64,000 nucleotides of DNA from assembly GCF_964355755.1 (NCBI RefSeq), contig NC_092672.1, forward strand, positions 20,702,501-20,766,500, read 5' to 3'. The position numbers were made by a program, and so were the translations under genes. Positions 1 through 12,075 of this stretch are shown here, piece after piece (position 1 is the stretch's first letter; each line of letters starts with the position of its first letter). This stretch comes from Antedon mediterranea. Lineage: Eukaryota; Echinodermata; Crinoidea; Comatulida; Antedonidae. The notes beneath the pieces are model-generated. The model saw only the letters and a list, made by a program, of their open reading frames with translations, was not told the DNA's origin and searched no databases.

Positions 1-375
1 TGATTGATATGGTCGTTTTTTCCATGTTCCGTGACTTGCTATCTTTATTATTCAATTGTCATCATATTCGCTATATGCCATGCAGCTGTACTTTTTTCTG
101 TTCTTTTTTTATTTTTTATTCCAACTTTTATCTACTGGTTTTATATATATTTTGTATTTCTTTATTGTCTAATTAATTTATTTTCTTTATTTATATATTT
201 TTTTTTTTTTTTTCTTCTCTTATTTAAATATTTTGTAAAGGCAATCCCGTCACAAGATTGTAATCTTTTTGGGATTTGCCTTCGTCCATTTTCTTGTTTT
301 ATCACTTGCCATTTTGTTTTTGTTACTTTTGTCTTTTGGACGTGAATAAATGTTCCTTGAATTGAATTGAATTGA
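1..375 (+). mobile_element. 3' end of a non-LTR retrotransposon
   Basis: A T-rich segment ends in a short tandem tail of ATTGA units (about 355-375) just after GTGAATAAATGTTCC. Non-LTR elements of the CR1/L2 type often end in short tandem repeats rather than poly-A, so I read this as the truncated 3' end of such an element. No coding domain can be recognised; the open frame across positions 4-345 is composed of T-rich codons and looks fortuitous. Confidence 0.45.
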
Positions 376-495
376 CCTATGTTTATTTACATTCTCAGAT
401 AAAGGGTTACCAAATATAACTTATTATTGCTAATCTTTTTCGGATATTTCACATCAATTATAGTTCTTAAGTGGGACCTATGACAGGTATCAATT

Positions 496-1560
496 TTTTA
501 CATAACAACTTTGGGAGCAGACCAGCTATTGCAATTATACAATAAAATAGATACTACTAATACATTATATAACTTGAGTTTCAAATCAGTTGCAATATTT
601 TTCTTAAGCCACACATTATTAAAGTTGTTAAATGCTACATTTGCTAATATAATTCTATGCTTAATATCTTTAGTAGTATCTAAAAATGAACCTAAGACCC
701 TATGAGACCTCCATACTTCAGATTTTGGGTCCTTACTATCAATAAACACATGGTTAAACTCAGTCTTGCTTTCATTAATAAATAAATTCCAATCTTTAAA
801 AACAGCAATTGGCAAGACATTATCAAGTTCGCTCTTGAGTTCAGAAAGAAAGTCAATATCGTCAGCATAGGAGAATTCAAGCGGGAAACATTTAATGTCA
901 ATTGGTGGATTAGGTCTGAAAGTAGTCATTATAGCTCTTAACTGGTACAAGCTCCAGCAAATGTGATAGTAAAAAAAGTCCTGATAAACAATCGCCTTGA
1001 AACGAACCTATTACAGATTCAAACGAACTGGAAAGTTTACCACCAACTTTTACTTTGTAGTTTGGTATTTGACAACATAAACCTAACTAGGCGTATGTCA
1101 TCGTCAGAACAACCAGCATCGCTTAGTAAACGTAACACAGTACCACGTTTAATAGTATCAAACGCAAGACATGTCTAAACCCATTTTGTAGAATTCGGTT
1201 TTCCAGGTTTTTGCAGGGGTATAATTAAACCTTCAGTTATACTCTGCAGATGTATATTTCTTTCAAAACATTGATTAATGATGCAAGCGTAAAGCACATA
1301 GACATCATCACTCGCATACTTGAACAATTCTGGTGAAATCTTGTCAGATCCACAAGCTTTATTATTTTTTAAAGAGGAAGCAGTATTAGCCACTTCACTG
1401 ACCGTTATTGGGTAGTTTAACTTTCTTGGTGGACCATCAAATGCGTTTATTGGATCAATGCTGACATCAGTTAACTGTTTGCAAAACCAATCTTTCACGA
1501 CTTCTGCTTTCTTTTGATTTGAATAAATTGCACTTCCGTCATACTCATTTGCCATACTCT
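496..1560 (-). pseudogene. Degenerate LINE reverse transcriptase
   Basis: Read on the minus strand, this is a broken non-LTR retrotransposon reverse transcriptase. The upstream part (about 1560-1190) shows the RT N-terminal pattern with SSLKNNKACGSDKISPELFK followed by GLIIPLQKPGK. The middle (about 1170-960) reads LAFDTIKRGTVLRLLSDAG and, after a frameshift near 1050, GSFQGDCLSG. The downstream part (950-498) carries the catalytic FSYADDIDF motif and then LYNVLVVSILLYNCNSW, typical of the end of the RT/thumb. At least one frameshift and early stops break the frame, so it is dead. Its endonuclease and 5' end are absent. The clade is not resolvable by eye. Confidence 0.85.
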
Positions 1561-1702
1561 CCGCCATACTCTCCTTTATTCCTTTCAACAACATCACCAC
1601 CAACTCCAACCACCTCCTGGTTATAGTCACCACCACCAATCCCAAGAATGATGATGCAGAATTTGGTTGAGAGCTAAAGTGATCTTTTAATACACACCAC
1701 AA

Positions 1703-4700
1703 TTATAGTTCTTTGTTATTAGGTTGTAATTATTTTTTCCATATACAATATAAGATACAGATAGTATATCTGCCACATTTATTCTTTATACTCAGGATTA
1801 ACAAACATAAATAAAACTGAAATAGCGGCACAAATATAATTTTGTAAGTTATTTACCGTACCTAGTTTTTAACAAATCACCTTACATAATAATTACAGTA
1901 TCAAACCACCATTACAATGTCATACAAAATGTATAAATAAACAAATCATCATTAGCATAACTAGGTGATGATTGATCCATAGCAATATTTTAGTCTATTT
2001 AAAAAAATGTTTATTTCTTAAAATTTATTTAGATATACATACACACATAGTAAATTATAGTAAACAAAAAATAAATGGAAATTGTTTAACACTAAACAAC
2101 CTACATTAGAGGTGAAATACCACTAAGAAACACAAGAAAGCAGAACTTAGACTTAAATGTTCTACACAACTGTAACAAGTTCAGAGTGTATCCAACATTT
2201 AACATTATGACATATTTTAGACCACTGACAATGGTGATCACCAGTGCTTCGCAAAGTCTGCAGTTGCACTTTATATCATGTTTTATTCATTCATATTTAT
2301 CTCCATCATCCAACTTTATCAAACAAAACTTTTTTGAGGATAAACATACAGTAGCTATATGTATGGTTCAACTTTAATAATTTTAAAAAGTTTAACATTT
2401 TCTAACATTAATGTTAAAAGATTACTTTTAAAAGAACTTATATTAAAATTTCAATTTTCAGTACAAGCTATTTAACAATTTTAAAAAATATATGCCAAGT
2501 TATTGTAGCATAACTTTATATTTTAATCAATGGATGTAAATGACTTTGCATTATATAAATGTATTACAATTGTTTATAAACTCTTAATTGTTGTAGATTC
2601 TATTTCAGTACAACCTTTTTTTAAAACTAATATTGACCTTGGTTTGTCCTTGTTTCAGTTTGATGGTCCTACCTTTTCAATAGAATTACATTCATGTTCA
2701 CAGAGTAAATTAAGATGTATCTCCTTTAAAATTAAATTCAATAAAACTATATCCCATAACAATTTTCCTATGAATAAATAGATGGAATTATTCGTAGTTT
2801 ATTGATTTGATTCAGACCAATTTCATACAGATTTAGCAATATTTTTTTCATTTTTTAACTAATAATATGCATAGAAAATGTTTATTTTACAACTACAATA
2901 CCTCATTAAGTAATTCATTTATTTACTTTTTTATGGCTTTAACTAGTTGAATTCTCTCATGGTACCAATATAAAGTCTTAATCGGCAATATCTATTGATC
3001 ATACATTCTAATAATTTATGTTTCATAATTTTTTGGATTTTATTGTGTTACAATAAAGGAAAAATAAACGGTGCGGGAAAAAACATTATCAGATGACTAA
3101 ATATATGTAATATAACGTTTCAATACATTTCTGGTGTTTTTGTGCAACTTCAAATTTTTATTTTTGTGCTATAGTTTAGTAGTAAACTAAATTTATCTTC
3201 CCATTTCCACCCTTTAAGACAGAATAGTCCAACTTCCCTTCCCCTGTAGTAGAGCACCGTATCAAGAATGTTAAATAACAGACAAGAGACATAAAATTGC
3301 TTGTCTACATACACTTTATTCACAGTACACATTTGGCTGAATACATATAACAACATTACTATAAGCCCAACAACTGGGAAACCTTTAAGATGTGGCTTAA
3401 CTTTCATTGGTCATGCTTTATAACAACCTACCTTCAACCCCTGCGTTAGCGGCTGCGGTAACACTAACCCAGCGAATGCTATGCAGTCCAAATAGATACT
3501 CATTGTACCCACATCTTCGTAAAATATCCTTAAACAGCACGGCAGCGTGAATAGGACATCTTTCTAGCATGTGGCTACTAGTTGATTTCACTGACTAAAT
3601 AGTGCTAATGTGGTTCTATGCCTTCTACTCTCTCTATCAGCATGTATAAAGACCCAGGTATCTGTGTCCAACAATAATGTCCAACCACCAATAGTTTTGA
3701 TAGTTCAAACACTGAATTATTTAATATTTTAAATAAACCAAAATAAATTTACACTATCTAGTATCTTTGTAAAAAATTTATAAAATATGCACTTGATGTT
3801 AATTTTCCTTTTATCCAAACCTTGTATTATTTTAGATAAATACAGAATTTAATTTACAGTATTTTGGTACAAAACTATGGAACCAAGACCTTCTGTTTCT
3901 GAATTATTTCTTGTAGATGTTAAAACTTTGATTAGTTTTATAAACTACACCTTTTCACCTTCTGTCAATTATATAAGAATGTATTTATTCTGTTACTGAC
4001 ATTCAATGATTCAGGTTTCTCCTTCATCTAATGTTCAAGCAGCATTGTTATAATTTTTTTTTATTGAGAATTGTCCTATAATTTCACATATAAATTCATT
4101 ATTCCCTCAGATTTGGAATCAAAATAAAATGTACAATGACTTAGGAATGTATTTAATAATTGCCTTGATTTAATGCACAACTATTAATTTAGATTGTATA
4201 CTGGCTTTTTCTTTTATCCAAATGTACATATGAAAAACATAAGCACTCATTTGAGGACTTGTGATGAGTTGAAAATCAAATAACAATATTATCAAGTTAA
4301 AGTTCACTACACTTTTTTCTGTAATGGTCAAATGAATACAAAACAGAAAATATATTTAGGTTACATTTGTTTAAAAAGTAGCATGAAAATATATAAAATA
4401 AAATACATGAATAAAGGTAATGACCATTACAGGAACCAGAACTTAAAACTAATAAATAAATTCAAAAGAAATATAGACAATAGCATATTATTTCATCAGA
4501 AAAGTAGTTGGACAGATAATGATTTTTCAAATATCATTTAAAAGTTTTTACAATTAGAAACAATGATTAAATCAAGACTATTCCACTTATATTTGGGGTA
4601 TCACTTGGTTTGTCAATTAAAAAATTTAATATATTTTTGTTAAATACTTAATTTTGTAGTTAAGCATCATTTGTTGGTTTATAATTGCTAAACCTTCACT

Positions 4701-4850
4701 CTCGGATTAGAGAGGGCGTAATCACCAGCCCAAACAATTTTACAGTACTGTATAAGTAAAACATTTTATTTTAATTTCTTTAGAATACCAATATATTTAG
4801 ATATTTGATTTGATAAAAATTGTTGGCAGCCAATAATCTAAAAGACCAAG
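1703..4850. other. Gene-free AT-rich stretch
   Basis: I see no exon-like open frames with splice signals, no RNA gene and no clear repeat here. The few open frames (for example 2530-2781 and 3150-3407) have no recognisable domain. The segment around 3420-3660 is more GC-rich than its surroundings and may be an old repeat, but I cannot name it. Confidence 0.5.
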
Positions 4851-4879
4851 GATTGATACTTCACTTTTTCTTTAAATTA

Positions 4880-6870
4880 ATTTTCTATTAAAAAACATAA
4901 CAATTGTTGTTTGTAAGTTTATATCTAATACAATTAGTTTTAGCTGTATTAATTAATAATTGGTTTGTAGTAAACCATTCACTAGCTTATTTAAATCTAA
5001 ATTTAAAAATTTCAACAAGACATCAATATTGTTATTAAAATATAATAAAGTTGTATCATCTGCAAAAAAAGGGTTGTCTGGAAGATTTACTAATTATTAA
5101 TTTGAAATAATGATTTTCATCTGTAAAATAGCTTTTACACTAATCTAAGAAAGGCCCCAAAATACCATAACAAAACAACTTGAAAATATTATGGTTAACA
5201 ACATCAACATTTTAGAAAATCTAGAAAAGTACTTCATAAAATTAATTGTTTTCAAATGCAGTATTAAGGGAATTAGTGAGTTCAAGAAAAGCATGACAAG
5301 TGGTATTGTATGCATACATTTTTTATTATTTTTTGAAAAAAAATGGGTAAAATTAAGATTGGTATAAAAGTATCCGTTTTTAAATACAGGATTAACTTTT
5401 AATATGATTAGGAACAGAACCCATCATGAATGATGGCTTATAATTAATGGCGCAACCTTTTTAAGAATCATGCCCTCAACCTTTACTAGAATATAAATTA
5501 TTAATTATATTAAGCACTTCTGTTTCAGATATAAATGAGAGGCTATATGGGAGGTGGTAATTAAGAGATTAGGTCTTTGGTATTTTTAGGAATATAGAAT
5601 TACAGGTAGTTCTACACATTTTTGAAAAATAATCACTGAATTCTGGCTAGTTAGATTTGTATAATATTCATCATTCATGTATTTTTACTTTCTCTACCGG
5701 GATTAATTACAGAAATTTTTACTTCTCATTTTTTTTAAATGTTACATTTAATCTGATTGAATTTAGTTTTGTAGCATTTTTTTCATTTGAAGTGCAGCAG
5801 TAATGTTGCTATACTTTTTATATCTTGAGATATCGGAACATTTATGAATTTATTTAAAGTTTATGCTTACGTTTACTAAATTTATTTAGGTGGAGTGGGT
5901 AGAGGAATGTCATCCATAGTTTTTTTAGTGTTGTTTTTTTCCTTGAACTGCAAAAAGTTTATTTAAAAAAATGTATCCAACATTAGAATTAACTGTACAG
6001 TTTAGACCAATCAGTTGCAAAATGCACCTATATCTCTAATTCAGTATGAATGTTCAGGAACGTCAACCTATTTTAAAGTTAATCATAATCAATTATTTTT
6101 TAAATAGGTAAATGATCAGAGATGTCTGTAAAAATGTGTGTAAAAATAAGTTCTGCATTAATTTATTTTTTTTTCTCGTTGGTTTATAAATCGTAGGGAA
6201 AAAAGAACAATAATTGATAAGATGATACAAAATAATTATTAATTAGATTATGCTTATTAATTTGATTAAAACAATGTTGTATTTTCTCACAATATTCCAA
6301 AATCTTCATGATTTAAATTTTGAAAACAATTAATTTATAATAACAGCAAAATGTTCTATGTTATTATATTTCAGTTGACTTAAATAAAGCCAATTATAAA
6401 ATTCTTTTTTGTTTTATTGATTTATAAAAAGCTAATCAGATAGTTCTTTTGTCAATAATAAATCTGGTCATATTTTGTAATAAATAAAAACTGAAATAAA
6501 ATGTTCATAACATATTTTATTAAATACATTATGCATATTACAAAGATGGTAGCCGGTAGATCATCTATCACATAAAAGTTTGTTGTCTTCAAATCATTGC
6601 CTTAGCTTTTCGAATCACAATGGATCTCTACAAATGATAATGTGTCTTGGGCATAGATCTTCACCTTAATTTTTCCAGTTCAGTATGCATTTTCAATCGA
6701 AATATTATTTACGCCAAGATCAGTTTTAAATATGTTCTTTACAAGTTGCATTTGATCTTTTCCTTGATGTCACCAAATCTTAGAATTTCTTTCAACTGGT
6801 AGCAATTCAGCTTTCATGTAGAGTATCCTGTTTAGATTTAATGTTCACACATTCATGTCAAACTATCCGT
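4880..6870 (-). pseudogene. Degenerate LINE with ORF1 and RT remnants
   Basis: Minus-strand translation in shifting frames shows an old non-LTR element. Around 6850-6540 are ORF1-like words: ILRFGDIKEKI, QLVKNIFKTDLGVNNISIE, then KTTNFYVIDDLPATIF. Around 5560-5400 is an RT start with ISETEVLNIINNLYSSKG and NPVFKNGY. Around 5310-5120 is the NVDVVNHNIFKLFCYGI box, matching the FDxVNHxxLLxKLxxYGI consensus. Around 5080 is the catalytic FFADDTTLL. Many stops and frame changes show it is long dead. The order ORF1 then ORF2 agrees with a single minus-strand insertion. What is seen are the motifs; the single-element interpretation is inference. Confidence 0.7.
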
Positions 6871-7539
6871 TGTAGCTTTAAATTTATCCTTAGTTTTATT
6901 TTGAAGTTCCATAACATTTCTGTTTAGCAATGATTGTTAGCCTTGCTTTAGTGATGATCTTTCCTTGTCAATCCTAGTATTTATGTCAGCTGCTAAGCTA
7001 CTGTACCCATGGCTTTAAATTTGCCGAATGATCAACTGTTGGGGATTAAATATTATGCGGAGCAACTATGTCTTCACTCAGAGATGTCCATAGCACTTCA
7101 ATTTTACTGTAAAGAAGAATTTGGGTTCTCTACACTAAGGTTATTCACATGACGGTATGTAATAGTGATATGTAAAAGGAATTTAATAATAAATCATAAT
7201 CATCAGAAATATAAAAATTTATTTAATTAATACAAATTGTTCAATATAAATTAAAATATTTAATATTCCTAGAGTATTATCACAAATAGATAATCATTTC
7301 AATTTGTAGCATTCAAAATACAGTAGGAAGATTAGTTTATAATTTTATAATTCTATTACTCGATGGGTAGACACCCCAACAATTTATTTTTTTTAACTCC
7401 ATCTTTGGTATTGCATTCTTTGAAAATTACCTTTTTTTTTCAATGAGCTTGCCTGAATCTTCGACTGTCTGGTGTTTTCAATTCTCCTTCTCCTTCCTTT
7501 TTATTTGGATATAATATCATATTTTGTATCAGCTTCTTT

Positions 7540-7710
7540 CCAACTTTTTTATTTTTTTTTGGGAGCCTAGGCGTAAAGTTTTTAAGCTTATGTAGGTTTC
7601 CTTCCACACATACTATGTTTTTTATTGGTTATCACAAGTGTTTATATAATTATTATTTTTATTATTCAATATTTATTGAATATTGAATAAACAAATCAAA
7701 TCAAATAAAA
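7540..7710 (+). mobile_element. Possible LINE-type 3' tail
   Basis: A T-rich segment ends at about 7675-7705 in ATTGAATATTGAATAAAC followed by short CAAAT-type tandem units. This resembles other 3' tails in the window (about 360 and 9175), so it may be the truncated 3' end of a non-LTR element. No coding motif is present to confirm it. Confidence 0.3.
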
Positions 7711-8584
7711 GAAATCATAATATAATAATTTTGTGTATGCTAAATGCCTTAGTAAACAACTCACATGTTGTACAGTATACGAATACCATTGGGCTACTGG
7801 TTTAAATTTTGGTTTATATCTAGTAAGACTAATAATACAATTAATGTGCATTACTAGAGTAAGCTAAGCTAGTGGCATGTTTTTGAAATTAAAATGACCA
7901 TTTTAATTAACTGACAAATATAAATGAAAGTGAAATATTGTTTAATAGTGAGTATACGTGTATTCTTTAAATGTTATGATTTTCTAAAAACCAATAGAGT
8001 TAGCCGAGGCCTCTAGGCATATAATACATAGCAGACAATATTTTTGAATAGAATAAATAAATAAAATACTTTTTGTCTTTTTTTAATTGGACAATTGGAT
8101 TAATAAATACATTTATAGTTGTGACTACATTCAGGTTTCCTGTAAATAATTTCATTTTTTTTTCTGTTACTTATTCATTTTTTCATTCATACTTCAAATT
8201 ATGTCACTGTAGTAAAAGAATTGTCAGGAAATGATGTCATGCAACATGGAAATATTGCTGTTTCAGGACATGACATCATAACTCAGGTTTCAATAGGCAT
8301 ACAGCAAAGACTCTCCTAATATTAACCATGATTTGTATGGTTTCCTAATATCTGACAGTACTTATGTTGTTGCACCATCTGGTAAACAATCACAATCTGT
8401 ATACTCAAATGTTTCTTTAATATTTTTGAGCTGGGTCTTTAGGCTTTTACAGTTTTTAATATTCTATTCATGTATTTTATTTTAACCCTAAACTTGTAAC
8501 TGTGATATTCATAAACTCCAACAGTGTATTTTTGTTATGTCACTAACAAACTTCCTTCTCATTTTTTAACAAAATTTCTAAAAT

Positions 8585-9180
8585 TTTCTTAACAAACTCA
8601 GAAATCCATTCATACAACACTAGGGCCTCACACGCCCTTCATCTTCCTTTAACTAAACTTTCTTTAATTCAACACAATGTCCGATCTAATGATTTTTGTC
8701 GACCGCTTTTTGTCTCCTCTGCCCCATGGCTACTAAATTACAATAATTACCATTTATATCAATTATTGTCTTTATGCTTCCTGTTTGTTTTTTTTTGTGT
8801 GTGTTTTGTTCTGTCTTTTTGTTGTTCTTTTTAGTCGCGTGGACGCGACTCTATAGTTCACCATGTCGGTCTGTCGGTCTGTCTGTCGGTCCGGTATCAC
8901 TATTTTAGAACGCGACTTATGGCTGTTGGCCTTGTTTTTTTTTCAGTACACACAATATGTTACATTTATTGTACCTGGCTTGCCTACCACAAGTGTCAAT
9001 TAGAGTAATCCAATTGATGTATAACTTCTAGCTTCTTCTTTTTAGCATTTTCAAAAAATTTGTTTATTTTTTGAAGCAGGATTATATTTATTATTTATTT
9101 TAATTATTTATTTTTGTCAAATGTTAACGTTTTATTTGAAAGAAGAAGTAATAAATGTTACTTGAAATGAAATGAATTTA
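8585..9180 (+). pseudogene. LINE ORF2 C-terminal fragment with 3' tail
   Basis: Starting near 8599 the plus strand reads NSEIHSYNTRASHALHLPLT and then, after about 18 residues, FVSSAPWLLN. This matches the C-terminal end of CR1-like ORF2 proteins, which commonly have IHxYNTR...LxLP...WN. It is followed by a T-rich tail and ends at about 9150-9175 in GAAAT-type tandem units. Only the last 60 or so codons remain, a typical 5' truncation. A GC-rich segment at 8830-8940 interrupts the 3' untranslated part. Confidence 0.7.
8830..8945. repeat. GC-rich hairpin and GTCTGTCG repeat insert
   Basis: The segment opens with the perfect palindromic arm pair GTCGCGT-GG-ACGCGAC, then TCTATAGTTCACC, then imperfect repeats of GTCGGTCT, and closes with AACGCGACTTATGGC. 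The composition is sharply different from the AT-rich flanks. It looks like a small inserted repeat in the tail of the LINE fragment, but I see no target-site duplication. Confidence 0.4.
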
Positions 9181-9438
9181 TAAATTACTATTAACTATTA
9201 GGGAAGAAATCAAATCAAATAGTTTATTCATATCAACGATATTGCAAAATTATTTATGGAGTATGAACAAATTATCTATGTGTTAACTGTTTTTATTAAC
9301 TTTTTTAAATTGTATTAATCTATTAATCAATTTTTCCTGTTATAATCTTTTGTGGTCATTTTTAGATTATATTTTGTATTGTTTTTAATATGCACACATT
9401 ATGTTTGTGAACAAGCTCCATTACAAAAATGATTTTAT

Positions 9439-9755
9439 TATTATTATTATATTATAACTTATATTATCAAGGTTCTATCTTTTATTTTTAAATGAATCCC
9501 AAAAGTTTGAGATCTGTCAGTCTTTATAGTGTAAAGCTGGGGTTAAGACAGAACTAAAATCCTCTGGATAGGAAATAGAGTAGTATAAACTCTTGAGATG
9601 GTGAAAAATGTTTTGTAGAGCAAAGTTTTTAATGGAATTTTTATTTTATGACCCCCCCCCCCCCCCCCCCACCCCAACCCAATTATTATATTATAACTTA
9701 TATTATCAAGGTTCTATCTTTTATTTTTAAATGAATCCCAAAAGTTTGAGACGTG
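9439..9755. repeat. Local direct duplication with poly-C run
   Basis: A block of about 70 bp starting at 9444 recurs almost unchanged at about 9683, including ATTATCAAGGTTCTATCTTT and AATGAATCCCAAAAGTTTGAG. A run of about 20 C residues (9652-9670) sits just before the second copy. It is an unequal or slippage-type duplication in otherwise featureless DNA. Confidence 0.8.
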
Positions 9756-12075
9756 TCAGTCTGTAAAGCTGTGGACAGAGATAAAATCCTTTTTTTTGTA
9801 GTATAATTGAAGCATGGCCTCCTGAGCTCCATTTGATTCTTTCAAAGTTAAAATAATATATATACTAAAAGGAAAATAATATGTATTACTAAGTCACGTA
9901 TCCATGGTGATTGTGATGACAGGCCCAGACTCTATACTATACCTGATATTACGATACTATCTGAATTAAATATTCAGTCAGTGTGCAAAAACTTCTGGAT
10001 ACTATTTAAGTTGATTATCAATGACTTAAACAATTTAGCATTCCTATAATGCTAAGACCTTTTTAATGTTTATATTATGCTTTTTTTTATAATTATAACT
10101 CTTTTTAATGTTTTATATACACATTATTATACATGGATAAAAAGGTTAAATAATACACGAAAAAAGAAAGAAAAAGGGAGAATTACGTTGGATTAACAAC
10201 AATTTAAACAGATTATAAAGATGCAATATTTAGAACAACAACAAATATTGCGGATTGAATTGTGTCTTGTTGTGAATGAATGATTTTTGGTCTTTATTTT
10301 GAATATTATATTGATAAAGATATACAACAATTACGAAAAAGGGAAGATTATATTGGATAACAATGATCAAATAGATTATGAAGATTGTAGATTTATGACA
10401 ACTACTGTATTACATATTACTTATTAACTTGTATTAATCATGTCATTGAATGAATGAACAAAAGTGCTGGTTCAAGCCACAAAAAAGAAAAAAAAGACAG
10501 TGCTAGAACCCTGGTGCATTTAACATCGTGGATAAGAGAATGACAAAGTTACATATTGGCTTTCTGTAGTTTGCAACGCCCTTTTCATTAATTGGGTATG
10601 TGTGTTAATAGAGCATTGTCACACATTGCATACAAAAACAAGTCATGATATTATTTTATGCTCACTAAACTGAATTCAGAAGAACATCAAACATATATTT
10701 ATGAATAAAGCTGAAAAAATGAATTAGTAGTTTCTATAATTATTAAATTGCTTAAAAAAAATAATATGGGATTTACACTACCCATCTGAATATACATACA
10801 CCTTAATCTGAATACCTTATCCAACATGAATACAGTGTTTAAACAGCGCATAATACTATGCCTTTGTAGATTCATTCCATAACATAGTTTCATTCCATTA
10901 AAACTACAATAGTAACATTATCGTATAACCTATATAACCTACCACTTTTTTTAATAGAATAAACCGAATGCTATCATCTCTTTAACTATTTAATACACAA
11001 TAACATCTACCCGTCTATGATAGTGCAGCGTGTCAATCACAGCTAAAGACACCAGTTGTACACCTTTGTGTCTTATTATCCAATGCATTCCAACACAATG
11101 CTGATCAGACACCACCTATATTATTCGACTTGAGTTTGCTAGATCATCATATAAAAGTGCATTATGATGGGATCAGATCGTTTTTATATAATTGTCCTTT
11201 ATTAATAATTATAATATTGACAACCATTCTGATGTGTGTTAATGGTTGTGCAGAGCCATGATAATACAATTGTCACAGCTTCAATAAGGTGACAGGGAGA
11301 AAATTAAATGAAAACCTTCCTCCATAATATTTATCTGCCCAAATGCTGGATTATAATTAGTTTTTAATAGTAAATGTGTCCATATAATTTATTGTTTGTC
11401 AAGTAGGTCTTTTACCACACTGATGTTTAATGTGAAATGCTTAAATGTATTCAGAGTGAGATCTGACAATGTAAATTATCTTAATTAAATTCATTTACAT
11501 TAAAAACTTTCAATTGTATTTGTATTTTTGTGCTGTTCTTAAAATACAATTGCAGTCTACCAAATCATGGAGCTATAAAGCTCAATGAGACTAAAAACTG
11601 TTAACTTATGATGTACACAGCCTATTTAATACTTAGTTAAAATGCCATTTTAGACATTTTTAACCATTGATTCATTTAGTGCAATTTATAAAACTTCATC
11701 AACAGTTTTACAATGGTCATATGTGTTTTGATTATTTATATTACTTATAACATATTAATACCAAACTATATAGATAGTTACAATATAATAGCGGTGAAAA
11801 ACATCATGTTTGCACAATAAACATTAAAATATGTTTATTTTTGAAAAAATAATAAATATAGGCCTAAAGAACATTTAACATTCAAAATATTCAATAATGT
11901 ATCTATTCACTGAGTAAACTTTTTATTATGATCATGATTAAATTAAATAATCTAACAATATATATATTTAAAAATATTTTTAATTATACCACAATTATTA
12001 ATGGTCAGGCTTCTACTGTGCATTGCTAAAGAGGTTTGTTATAGTTGTATGACATATTATAATCTATTTTTTTAG
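9756..12075. other. No recognisable feature
   Basis: This AT-rich stretch lies upstream of the first exon I can assign to the ankyrin/death/ROCO gene. Earlier exons, the start codon and the promoter of that gene should lie here or further left, but I cannot identify an ATG-bearing exon or a second ankyrin exon with confidence. Confidence 0.45.

Noticed and set aside
4332-4541. Lys/Asn-rich open frame
   Set aside because: AT-rich composition, no splice signals and no domain; fortuitous.
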